Shown: positions 11,541 through 21,775 of the stretch, piece by piece
Numbering within the stretch: the stretch's first letter is position 1
How the letters are laid out: each line of letters opens with the position of its first letter
Source of the DNA: Stictocephala bisonia
Taxonomy: Eukaryota; Arthropoda; Insecta; Hemiptera; Membracidae
DNA: 64,000 bases
Assembly (NCBI GenBank): GCA_035578905.1
Contig: JAQJVL010002636.1
Location: 1 to 64,000, forward strand
Direction of reading: 5' to 3'
Program-made: the position numbers and the translations under genes
The notes under the pieces: generated by a model
Databases searched by the model: none
Seen by the model: only the letters and a program-made list of their open reading frames with translations
Told to the model about the DNA's origin: nothing

Positions 11541-12730
11541 CCATTGATTGGAACACTGTTACATGTTTACTGCTGTTAGGTAGTTTCTATAATGAATGCG
11601 GACACATCGTGTCCTGCGTGTAATATTTAGCAATCCACAGCTCCGCTACCGTGCGTCATGGGCGTAAGTAACATTGCCTTCAAACTCCCATTGATTGGAA
11701 CACTGTTACATGTTTACTGCTGTTAGGTAGTTTCTATAATAAATGCGGACACATCGTGACCTGCGTGTAATATTTAGCAATCCACAGCTCCACTACCGTG
11801 CGTCATGGGCGTAAGTAACATTGCCTTCAAACTTCCATTGATTGGAACACTGTTACATGTTTACTGCTGTTAGGTAGTTTCTATAATAAATGCGGACACA
11901 TCGTGACCTGCGTGTAATATTTAGCAATCCACAGCTCCGCTACCGTGCGTCATGGGCGTAAGTAACATTGCCTTCAAACTTCCATTGATTGGAACACTGT
12001 TACATGTTTACTGCTGTTAGGTAGTTTCTACAATGAATGCGGACACATCGTGACTGCGTGTAATATTTAGCAATCCACAGCTCCGCTACCGTGCGTCATG
12101 GGCGTGATTAACTTCGCCTTCAAACTCCCATTGATTGGAACACTGTTACATGTTTACTGCTGTTAGGTAGTTTCTACAATTAATGCGGACACATCGTGTC
12201 CTGCGTGTAATATTTAGCAATCCACAGCTCCGCTACCGTGCGTCATAGGCGTGATTAACTTCGCCTTCAAACTCCCATTGATTGGAACACTGTTACATGT
12301 TTACTGCTGTTAGGTTAGGTAGTTTCTACAATAAATGCGGACACATCGTGTCCTGCGTGTAATATTTGGCAATCCACAGCTCCGCTACCGTGCGTCATAG
12401 GCGTGATTAACTTCGCCTTCAAACTCCCATTGATTGGAACACTGTTACATGTTTACTGCTGTTAGGTTAGGTAGTTTCTACAATAAATGCGGACACATCG
12501 TGTCCTGCGTGTAATATTTAGCAATCCACAGCTCCGCTACCGTGCGTCATGGGCGTAAGTAACTTCGCCTTCAAACTCCCATTGATTGGAACACTGTTAC
12601 ATGTTTACTGTTGTTAGGTAGTTTCTACAATAAATGCGGACACATCGTGTCCTGCGTGTAATATTTAGCAATCCACAGCTCCGCTACCGTGCGTCATGGG
12701 CGTAAGTAACTTCGCCTTCAAACTCCCATT
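11541..12730. repeat. 147-bp tandem array, 8 units
   Basis: The word CCATTGATTGGAACACTGTT begins units at 11,541, 11,688, 11,835, 11,982, 12,128, 12,275, 12,427 and 12,579, and a broken copy starts at 12,726. Unit lengths are 147, 147, 147, 146, 147, 152, 152 and 147. The 146-bp unit lacks one C in GTGTCCTGCG. The two 152-bp units carry an extra GTTAG next to GTTAGG. Units fall into an ACATTGCC group (first four) and a CTTCGCC group (last four). The unit is GC-richer than its surroundings and has no frame that stays open. Confidence 0.93.
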
Positions 12731-13243
12731 TGTTATCAACTTCCAGAACATTGTTTTGTCGTAAAATATAACCGTTTAGTCTACATTTAGAACAACTAAA
12801 AAACTAACTTAGTTGCCTAACAATTAACTTATCAGGCGAGGTCCTAACTAAACAGTCCTCTCTAACACCTAACCTTACAGGTGGTGATAAAGATATATAT
12901 ATAAACCTATTAAAACTTTCATAAAGTGAATAAAATGCTCTGAATAATAAATATGAGATATCACATATTTTTAAATCTTAAATCAAGAGAAAATACTAAA
13001 TGTAAGCAAAACGTACGTTAAATGTATGTTTACTTTATTAGTAGCATATACAAGATAAACATTTGAACGTCCATGATTCCAGTTTCAATGAAACTCCGTA
13101 GTGAGGCTCAGGTGACTTACAGCTACCTTAATATATTTCACCATACAGAACCTTTATAAAAGAAGAACAATTGCTTAATTTATACAAAAATGTATACTTC
13201 TAAAACTATTTTTATCTTAAATAATGTTTGCGAATAAAATAGT
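12731..13243. other. AT-rich spacer between two arrays
   Basis: Nothing recognised; no coding-like frame or structured RNA is visible. Confidence 0.5.
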
Positions 13244-13830
13244 GACAACTTTGTTTGTACAAGGTATGGAACCATAACATTTGTTTGTACGAGGTATGGT
13301 ACCATAACGTTTGTTTGTACAAGGTATGGTACCATAACGTTTGTTTGTAAGAGGTATGGTACCATAACGTTTGGTTGTACGAGGTACGGTACCATAACGT
13401 GTGTTTGTATGAGGTATCGTACCATAACGTTTGTTTGTACGAGGTATGGTACCATAACGTTTGTTTGTACGTGGTATGGTACCATAACGTTTGTTTGTAC
13501 GAGGTATGGTACCATAACGTTTGTTTGTACGAGGTACGGTACCATACCGTTTGGTTGTACGAGGTACGGTACCATAACATTTGTTTGTACAAGGTATGGT
13601 ACCATAACGTTTGGTAGTACGAGGTATGGTACCATAACGTTTGTTTGTAAGACGTATGGTACCATAACGTTTGTTTGTACAAGGTATGGTACCATAACGT
13701 TTGTTTGTACGAGATATGGTACCATAACGTTTGTTTGTACGAGGTATGGTACCATAACGTTTGGTTGTACGAGGTATGGTACCATAACGTTTGTTTGTAC
13801 GAGGTATGGTACCATAACGTTTGGTTGTTC
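13244..13830. repeat. 30-bp minisatellite, about 19.5 units
   Basis: Period 30, with consensus words TTTGTTTGTACGAGG and TATGGTACCATAACG. Each unit contains the 10-bp palindrome ATGGTACCAT. Variation is mostly at GAGG/AAGG, TTTG/TTGG and TATGG/TACGG. Because 30 is a multiple of three, long artefactual reading frames appear on both strands. The array is bounded by short inverted words, TGACAACT on the left (13,223-13,250 region) and AGTTGTCA on the right (about 13,848). Confidence 0.95.
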
Positions 13831-14117
13831 GTAAGAAAAACAATTATAGTTGTCATGTAGTTCCGAAATGTTGATTTTTCTGTGTATGTCGTTTGCTTTA
13901 TTCTAATGTTAAAATGGCAAAACAATGAATGTAAACTTGGAATAAATTCCAGAAAGCAGAGGAAAATTGGTTTATTGGCAGCTGGCTAGAACAATATTGT
14001 CGCTTTGCTCCCACACAATGTAACATCAAAGGGAAATGTTTATTGAACAAACTAAGCCTTTCAAGCACCTGCTTCATTGGCATGTTGAAATAACAAGAAT
14101 GTAGTGCCACGTGGTGC

Positions 14118-14520
14118 AGTGCTGTAATCTAGCTACTTGGGAACAAAGTGTTCAGGAGATTGTAGGTGATAAGTTCTGTATTCGGTACCGACTTGGCGTC
14201 CCCTCAATGGTTGCCATCGACGTGGACACAACTACGGAAATCTGGGCTGTCCATCTTATGTGCTATTAACGTCCAAATGTAGGGTAGGCAAAAATAACTG
14301 AGTATCAGGCTTGTCAGTTAGCTGATAATCAGACCGATACTACGTGGTTCGGATTCCACGTGGAACTGTAGGTCCCTTAGTCGCCCTATTGGCTATTAAA
14401 AAATGACTATTTCTAAAAAAAAGCCAACCTTAATTAATAACAATGACTACACTCGTTCATCTACCCTCATTCGTCACTCATATTCGCCCATATATCTACG
14501 ATCAACGGTCAACATTTGTA
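14118..14520 (+). repeat. SINE-like dispersed repeat, copy C
   Basis: It begins with GTGGTGCAGTGCTGTAATCT and CTACTTGGGA, a head also found in the 107-bp repeats at the end of the window. The body is shared with copies B and E (CGATACTACGTGGTTCGGAT, GTAGGTCCCTTAGTCGCCC), and the 3' part with copies A and D (TATTCGCCCATAT, CTACGATC). It may be one composite SINE or two adjacent repeats; the join between head and body is uncertain. Confidence 0.5.
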
Positions 14521-14780
14521 CCAAATTAAATTATAATAAGTTAGATTCTTTTAAAAGAATGAGTGTGAAATAGAAAAAAGAAACATATTTACAATTGTTT
14601 AATTAATGTTTGTTCCAAATTGTGTTATATCTCTGTTGTTAAAGAAGATCATCATGTAAACGAGCACACTACTGTCGGCGTAGAATTACTCGAGCTTGAA
14701 GGCTGTTAACGAAGAAACTAAGAGGAATATAACAATTCCAATCACGTGATTGGTTTACTCAAACACAATTTCCAATATTT
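14521..14780. other. Intergenic, nothing recognised
   Basis: No coding or structural signal is seen between the SINE copy and the LINE fragment. Confidence 0.45.
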
Positions 14781-15150
14781 GAAAAATCGTACTTGCGGGA
14801 ATTTTTTTATAAAAATTGTAGTTGTGAAACTATTGGTAAAGTTTCGTCTTACAAATACCTGGGAATTGTTTTTGAGAAGAGGTGGAAGTGGTCAGAACCC
14901 ACACATTATTTGAAGAAAAATATTTGTAAATATATATTTGCTTTTAAACAACTTAGTGATGTTCTGGACGGGAAAGATACTACGTTAGCTGTGCATACAT
15001 CCAGTCAATTTTATCGTTTGGAGTCATTGCTTGAGGTGGACCTCACTCAATCAACGATTCATCCTCTAAATATTCTGCAAAGACTAGTTCTTACTGAAAA
15101 TTGTATTAAAAACGTTTGTGACGTACCCTACTGTTGCTCTTTTTAAGAAA
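14781..15150 (+). pseudogene. LINE reverse-transcriptase fragment (thumb region)
   Basis: The frame open through 14,793-15,146 reads CSCETIGKVSSYKYLGIVFE, then RWKWSEPTHYLKKNICKY and FAFKQLSDVLDG, ending with NPLNILQRLV-like residues (HPLNILQRLVL). The pattern YKYLGI, W, HI/HYL, K, then a helix running to an LNI.Q segment is the conserved region just after the catalytic YxDD of CR1/Jockey-like non-LTR reverse transcriptases. The palm domain and the endonuclease are absent, so this is a short, dead internal fragment rather than a gene. Confidence 0.6.
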
Positions 15151-15952
15151 GAAAGAAAGTGATAACTAATCAATTCCACAATTGTATGTAAATGTCCCTT
15201 TACTCCATATTTTTAAACATATAAATACAATTTCCCCCCGACAACATACCCAAATAATACATGACATTCACAACACATTTGTACCATGACTATGAAATTA
15301 ATAAGTTAATTTAAATGACAAATTTATTTTTTGTTCACATGTATTGTATTTGTTATATACTTGTAGAAACTTCAAACAATTCAATAATTTTAGTTGCCAA
15401 TCTACCACTGTTTAAAAAAAGATCTATAAACTTTTATTAGAGATGGTAATTGAAGAGGTCGAGACCATAATGAGAGCCAACCACAGGTGAACCTGAACCC
15501 TGTATTTGACTCGTCAACCCCCCCCCCCTCACAATTATCGTGATGTTAGGCTCCTCTCTCGGTCATGGTGTAATTTTCTTTTACTGATTTTTTTCCTCTA
15601 ACTCTTTTCCTGTATTAATTAAAGTATTAAATGCTTTAATCAATTATGTCTAAAAAAATGTTAATTATCCTATCAGCCTAAGTATTTAGTTCAAATTTTA
15701 TTTGATAAAATGTTAATTGCCATTATCAAAACCCGTGCTTCCGCCCATACAGGCCATTTCACTGCGGCGTCTTTTTGGTATTTGGAAAAATTAATGTTTT
15801 GTATTTTTTTGTAATATGTTGCAATAACTTCATTATTTTTAGTATTTTTCTGATTTTATATATATTACTCTAAGGAAATAAAGAGGTTTTCTTCATTTTT
15901 AATTAAAAACAAAAGAAAACTGGTCTGAATGATAAAATGTTATTTGCGTATA
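15151..15952. other. AT-rich intergenic, nothing recognised
   Basis: Contains a run of nine or more C at about 15,519 but no gene or repeat structure. Confidence 0.45.
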
Positions 15953-16470
15953 CAGGGTGAAAAAATGTGGAAACGCTTAACAACTTTTCTATGACTTCAC
16001 GGGTAAAAGTGAAATCTTGCACATCATCATGGTTACAAACACACTCTTTTTGACGCCATTAGTGTCAATATTTGTTATAATACTGTTCAAATTAGTTAGT
16101 TTGAAATTCAAGTGACTGCTACTCTGGACAGGATAGACCTTTCGAAGTCCGGTTTGCGGCAATTAATTTCTATTGAATAGACCTAATACTGTTCAAATTA
16201 GTTACTTTGAACTTCAAGTGACTGCTACTCTGGACAGGATAGACCTTTCGAAGTCCGGTTTGCGGCAATTAATTTCTATTGAATAGACCTTTGATTTTAA
16301 TGGTTTGATTTGATACCAAACTCGACTTAGGCTTAAATTAGAGACTTTCTTTCAACTCCACATGCCCCTGAAAATATGAAATGTTGCTAATGGCGTCAAA
16401 AAGTGTGTTCTTTGTAACCATTGAAGTCATAGAAGAGTTGTGAAAGCGTTTCCATATTTTGTCCACCCTG
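15953..16470. mobile_element. MITE with CAGGGTG termini (Tc1/mariner type)
   Basis: The ends are CAGGGTG...CACCCTG flanked by TA on both sides (15,951-15,952 and 16,471-16,472), the target duplication of Tc1/mariner elements. The inverted arms extend for about 110 bp, for example GGAAACGC, TTCTATGACTTCA, GGTTACAAA and TTTTGACGCCATTAG on the left, each found reversed on the right. There is no coding capacity. The centre contains a 106-bp direct duplication. Confidence 0.85.
16079..16290. repeat. 106-bp direct duplication inside the MITE
   Basis: AATACTGTTCAAATTAGTTA starts at 16,079 and again at 16,185, and the following 106 bp repeat almost unchanged through TTCTATTGAATAGACCT. The two copies differ at only two or three positions, so the duplication is recent relative to the decay of the MITE arms. 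Confidence 0.9.
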
Positions 16471-16741
16471 TATTTTGTTCATACAGTTATCCATTGAATC
16501 AATATATTTCAGAATTCCAGATATTACGTATGTTCAATTGATTATGGATGGAAAAGTAAAAAGAACGATCGTTTATAAGGAGTAATGGTTTTCTTTTTTT
16601 TCGAAGGAGATACCAATCTATTTTATCATACTCTGCACATTCCACATATATTATTGATCTGTGCGGGGAACTTATCCAGACAGAGTAATGAGGAGAACCA
16701 GCCAAGTACAAGGTGAATGTTACCGATAAATACTTCCAGTC
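16471..16741. other. Intergenic, nothing recognised
   Basis: No gene or repeat structure is visible here. Confidence 0.4.
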
Positions 16742-16873
16742 AAAGCCAGGATTCGAACCTGCGTTATCTCTAGACTCAGGCTCAAAGTCCTGACGCTTCA
16801 GCAATGAATATAAATCTCGACACAATAGAGATTTGTGTTCATTGGCTGTAGGCCGCTCGGTCACCGGCTCTCC
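16742..16873 (-). tRNA. tRNA-like sequence (Leu/Ser class), interrupted; pseudogene or SINE head
   Basis: Read on the minus strand from about 16,873 it has an acceptor-like AGAGCC and a D-arm/A-box region GTGACCGAGCGGCCTA. Next come an anticodon-arm-like TCAGG...CCTGA, a variable arm, and a perfect B-box/T-arm AGGTTCGAATCCTGGC. The 3' strand GGCTTT can pair with AGAGCC. The GACCGAGCGG D-arm plus long variable arm is characteristic of class II tRNAs (Leu, Ser). Between the D-arm and anticodon arm lies an extra segment of about 45 nt that folds on itself. The anticodon loop appears to have eight bases, so no isotype can be assigned. I treat it as a tRNA-derived pseudogene or SINE head, not a working tRNA. 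Confidence 0.5.
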
Positions 16874-18253
16874 TACCTTGTCCCAGCTTGTGAAGTTTAC
16901 ACAAAGGTTCTTGCTCAGCTAATAAAATAAAACAATCAATAAAAAATTATAATTTTAAATTAAGTTGTATTTTTAAATGTTTTCTTAGCCATTATCATAT
17001 AGTGCCAACAATTTGTTATTGGAAAGAGTTATAAACACGAATTAAACCTTTAGTTCGTTTTAAAATTTTAATCAGGGAAAACTGTTGTACATCTCTATAG
17101 GACAGAGACAGAATCGTTAAACAAAACAATTGCTAGAAACACGTTAACAGTGTTGTATTTTTCTATTTAACTATCTCTCAAAGGGCAAATGCAAACTGAC
17201 TTCTTTCTTTTATAAACACGTCTGTATTGAGTTCAGACTTTATTCATGAGCAAAGTTACGTAACAAAGAGCTAAACTCGAGTCATTTGTAAATGAATTTT
17301 CTACAGAAATTATTTTGAATTTATACCCACTTTGATGTTTTCATGAACGTATCTTATATTTAAATCCCTATCGTTTGAAATTTTGTTTTGTAATTTGACA
17401 ACGTTCCTCTTGCTTTATTGTCCGTTTTGACATTTAAAATTTGTAATGAAAGAAAAACAAACAAATAATATGGAAATATTAATCCAAGCATATTCAAAAC
17501 AGTTTCATTTTATTTTATTTCCAACATTTTTTTAAACAGAAAATAAATTTAAAAGAACTAATTATGCAAGTTAGTTACCAAATAGAGTATATAATATTTG
17601 AAGTTTGTTAGCAGTTTTGAAAATAATCGTCAACTATCAGTGGATTGGTTGTCGTTCGTCCGTTTGTCGCCAAACCACTGTGTGATTTGAACAGTCGTGG
17701 CAGTTGACTCTCTCTTCCCTTCTTGGCTCATATATCAGTAGCTGATGTCCGCTTTCTGCAGTTGAACATTACTTCACTTGAAAATGTTTCACACTTATAT
17801 TTTATAGTGTATTTATTTCAAATTTTAGCATGATTTATGGGATAAATGTAACTAGAGCCCACCAATATAGATTTGTCCTAACTGGGTTTGTTTCATTTAA
17901 AAAAATTGAATTAGAACAATAGTACTTTTTATTTAAAAAATAAAAACTGAATGAAATTGAAACACGATTTAAGGGGGCTAGACAACTGTACCCTCTTTCA
18001 AAGGAGAACAAGCATACATTTGAACCTTCATAAAGGTTTAATTTTTTTTAATCAACACTGGACTTATGGAGTTTTAAATCCAATATGGTGGCAAGTGCAG
18101 CACTCTTTTTTCTTAAACTTGTTTTTGTTATGTTTTACTATTTAAATTTAATGTACATATTTGTAAATAAATATCAACATTTAACAATGTCAACTCGGGT
18201 TTCACACAATGGCAATGTTTAGACAGCAGAGGACTAGGACTCCTCGGCCTACC
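16874..18253. other. AT-rich intergenic, nothing recognised
   Basis: No supported gene; a 64-codon open stretch at 17,951-18,145 has no recognisable features. Confidence 0.45.
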
Positions 18254-18255
18254 TA

Positions 18256-21200
18256 CTCTCCGTCCGGGCTTTAGTTGGCAGTACGGGAAAGGCTATGCTA
18301 GTGTATTTTAAATGGAGTATCCGTACTACTAGCCACACTGCTGACATCGGTCGCTCTACGGGTTCACTGTAATAGAGCGGTGTCAGCGACGAGGAAATCA
18401 GGCCAGTAAAATCATTGACTTTTTTCACTTGCGATTTTAATGTTCACATAGAATTTTGAAAATGGTACCAAATTAAAGATTATAAAACTGCCTTTCCTAA
18501 TGTGACACCAAGAAGTGTATATACATTTGTTATATATTTGTTCTAGGCTTTCATAATTGAAACGCAATTGAGAAGAACATAAAAAAATAGTAAGCGAGGT
18601 TTTTTTTATTTTTCGGTCAAGAAATTTCGTCAAGCGAGAAAGTTGTACAAAAATAGATAACATTAATTTTTGTAATTTTAAGTTATCACTTGGGAAGATT
18701 AGTTTAGGCGGTAGGAGTCACACAAGTCATGAGCTATAATTTTATTTATAAGTGATGCAGTGCCACCATAGTGTTTCTGCTTTTATTTAGGTACTAAATA
18801 AATTAAAACGTAATATGTTCTTTTTTATTTATAACTGTATGCAATAAAGTGCATTAGAATGATGAGAAATTAAATTGTGTCGTTAAAATCGATAAAATCA
18901 CTAAGGCTAAAATGGTATTAACAACTGAGATAAGCGCAATAATTCCACTGAATGAACAGTTGTATATTATTTATACTACAATACCAAATATAAATACACA
19001 ATGACAAAAAAAGAAAATCATTGTGCTATTGTCGTTAGGTGAATGATAACATCCACTTACGTTTCCAATAGTTTTATTACACCGAGTATGTAAGTAAAGC
19101 CGAAGTTCTTTGATTTGTTTATCTATACAATTTGTATTAAATTAAATAAGCTTGCAGAATGATTAAGAGGTTTACCTTTATTCTAACTGATTTACTCCAG
19201 ACATTTCACTGGTTGTTGAACAGGCGTCAGCCTCACTCAAGGCGGATTCTTCTTCATCGGACGAGACGCCCAGCTGGATAAAGAAGGGCTCAATGTCGTC
19301 CTGCAGATTATCAGCCTTCCACATGTTGTCTTCGATAAGTTCAACGTGATTACAATAGTTTTTCCACTGTTCGTTTGTAACTGCATCGAATGCGTTGTCA
19401 ATCAATTGAACCATTAAATCTTTTTTAAACTGAGTATTGTGCATAGCCACGTGCCTTTTCACTTGGCTCCAAACAAGCTCTATAGGGTTGAGTTCCCAAT
19501 GGTATGGAGGTAGATGTAAAATTGAAAATCCGTGTTTTTTTGCGAGCTCATCGACGACATATGCCGAGTGCAAGTGCTTAACTTTGCGTACTTCATTCAA
19601 TAGTTCTTTTTTTAAACTGTCGTCAGGGAAGTTTATATTTTTCTCCTTAAGCCAATTTTTAATATATTTTTTTCTAAATTTTGTGTTAGGCACCTTTTCA
19701 ACTTTCACCGAATGGTACGGAGCGTTATCCATTATAATGACTGAGTTTAATGGAAGGTTTGCTAGAAGCTGGTCTTTGAACCATTTTTCAAATCTTGGAC
19801 CATCCATCTCGTCGTGGTAATTTTCCTTTCCCTTCTTTGCTAGAAATACCATTTTTGCCTCCTTCACAAAACCATTTTCACCTCCGGCGTGTGTGATGAC
19901 GAACCGAGGCCCTCGTTCGGTCGGATCTCTCAATCCAGTAGTTAATCCCGCCATGTAAGCGTCTTTTAGAGTAGTTATAGTCTTGTCTACCCACACTTTG
20001 TTTACTTTATGTCTGACATTTACCCAGGTTTCATCGAGGTAAGTAATATACTTTTTCTGTCTTCTGTACTCTCGAATCTGTCTCAAATAAGAGTGCCTCC
20101 ATACAATTATATCCTCTCTTTCCAATAGTAAGGACTTCTTATTACGCCGTTCGAATCAGGATCCTGAATCTTTGAGAAGTTCCCATAAAGTAGTTCGTTT
20201 AAAGTCAGGTAAGTTTGGATCTTCATTCGCCTTAGATAAAACAGCGTTTAATGTTGGGGGCAAGTTTTTTGCAAAGAACGAGAGCACGATTCTTCTAATA
20301 GCACTTATTATGAAACCACCGTATTTTAACGCTCTACTGTTTCTATAAACCACCTTTTTACGACTCTTTCTTGGGGTACGTACATGTCCTTTTAGTTCTT
20401 CATTTCTAATTCTGTATATCGAACGTTTGCTTGTCCCTGTAGCCTCACTTGTTTTTTCAACTATAAATCTAATACTTGCATTAGGGTAACACGTTTTAAA
20501 GTACTGAAAAACGTTCAACACTGTATATCTGTCTCCGCTTTTTATGGGTTTGCCCTTTCCACGTGAATTCATTTTTAACAACAAAGCTCACTCAGACTTT
20601 AAACTAAAACAACCTAAACTATGCACAACTGTATCGAGAAACACCCTAATCCAGCCGAGAACCGACAGTCACTGAACTGAATTATCAAGTGGGACAGAAG
20701 AGGAATATATTCATTTTCCGTTTACATGAACGCCACAGCATTGGGTTATTTCTGTCACCGTGAGAATTGCAGGACTTTCACCAGCTTCAAGGGAAAAGGG
20801 CATTAACAATTACGTACACTTATAGTAGTTTTTCCCCATATGATGACCCCATTTTCCCGTATGCTAGCATTAATTACTAATACGAAGGTTTTGTAATCAT
20901 TATACTATTCGAAAATACTATTTTAATATAGACTATAATGATGTTACAACTTATTGCATTGTTTTCATTATTTTTTTTTAACTAACATCCTACCTTCAAA
21001 AATGTAAATGTTAGTTTTTCTTAAAAATCCCCCAAAATTACGGCGAAGTAGGAAAAAATTAAATAAAACTAAAAGTAATACAATGTAGGGCATTTATTAT
21101 AAAGGTGGAACGAGTATAGCCTAAGCTCTGCACTTGAGTCCTGCAGAGCCTGAAGACAGAATAATAATGAAAGCGAAATAAAAATAATTCGCGGCGACAG

Positions 21201-21293
21201 CTACAATCCAAATCACCGAATGTCGTCAGGACGGGTAGTCGCCCCGCGGCCGCTCATATGGCTCGTACTGCCAACTAAAGCCCGGATGGAGAG
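18256..21293 (-). mobile_element. Candidate Tc1/mariner-superfamily transposon (DD82E type)
   Basis: A 30-bp inverted repeat starts CTCTCCGTCCGGGCTTTAGT at 18,256 and is mirrored with one mismatch at 21,264-21,293. Both ends are directly flanked by TA (18,254-18,255 and 21,294-21,295), and the next two bases outward (CC and GG) are also symmetrical. The single coding region inside is the minus-strand transposase at 19,178-20,572. The transposase evidence is strong. The claim that these particular repeats are its termini is inference from position, TA flanks and inverted orientation, since no closer inverted repeats were found by eye. Confidence 0.45.
19178..20572 (-). pseudogene. DD82E transposase, one in-frame stop
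   Basis: The ATG is at 20,572; an upstream TTG adds four codons. The first 138 residues hold a helix-turn-helix (VEKTSEATGTSKRSIYRIRN) and a basic tail. A TGA at 20,156-20,158 interrupts the frame. Reading resumes in the same frame without a shift and runs another 325 codons or so to the stop at 19,178. The catalytic part has TYLDETWVN, then IIMDNAPYHSV, then LPPYHWELNPIELVW. Exactly 82 residues lie between the second Asp and the Glu of NPIE, far more than the 34 of Tc1. A DD82E group called Sailor has been described in the IS630/Tc1/mariner superfamily, and this fits it; the name is from memory. A C-terminal acidic SSDEEES stretch follows. Apart from the single nonsense codon the gene looks whole. 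Confidence 0.85.
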
Positions 21294-21536
21294 TAGGCCC
21301 TGTGCATCTTAAGATGGCGAAAACTGTACAGTTCAAATTTTACACACGGGCTCCGGAAGTGACGATAGGCGAGGGATGAGGTAGAGTACCATTATAAAGG
21401 CGTCTTACTACAAACGTTCCCACAAATTAGGTCACTCTATGCAGGGATGACTCAATGGACTGCATTCATTCAATTAGGTTAGTAGTGCACGGCCGAGTCT
21501 ACGGTTATAACAATGTTACTGTACAATAAGCTAGGC
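21294..21536. other. Short intergenic, nothing recognised
   Basis: GC-richer than average, but no gene or repeat was identified. Confidence 0.4.
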
Positions 21537-21775
21537 CTTCACCTGTCACAGGACCCTTCATCTGTCACGGGATCCTTCAACTTTCACTGGACCCTTCACC
21601 TGCCACAGGACCCTTCAACTGTCACAGGACTCTTCACCTGTCACAGGACCCTTCAACTGTCACTGGGCTCTTCACCTGTCACTGGACCCTTCAACTGTCA
21701 CTGGACCCTTCACCTGTCACAAGACCCTTCAACTATCACAGGACTCTTCACCTGTCACAGGACCCTTCAACTGTT
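21537..21775. repeat. 19-bp tandem array, about 12 units
   Basis: Units begin TTCACCTGTCACAGGACCC or TTCAACTGTCACTGGACCC, and the ACC and AAC types alternate, giving a 38-bp dimeric higher period over much of the array. Substitutions affect mainly CAGG/CTGG and CCC/CTC. The 19-bp period rotates the reading frame, so an open stretch over it is not a gene. Confidence 0.92.

Noticed and set aside
12300..12480. GTTAGGTTAGG as insect telomeric (TTAGG) repeat
   Set aside because: Only two tandem copies occur, in two of eight satellite units. This is a 5-bp slippage product, not a telomere.
13244..13830. CRISPR-like regular repeats
   Set aside because: The units are contiguous with no unique spacers, and the DNA is eukaryotic.
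13180..13925. Long repetitive open frames on both strands over the 30-bp array (up to 237 codons)
   Set aside because: A 30-bp unit is ten codons, so any stop-free unit stays open in every copy. Several frames on both strands are open at once, and the protein would be a 10-residue repeat.
16499..16864. 121-codon minus-strand frame
   Set aside because: It runs through the tRNA-like sequence and has no protein features.
19437..19820. 127-codon plus-strand frame
   Set aside because: Antisense shadow of the DD82E transposase.
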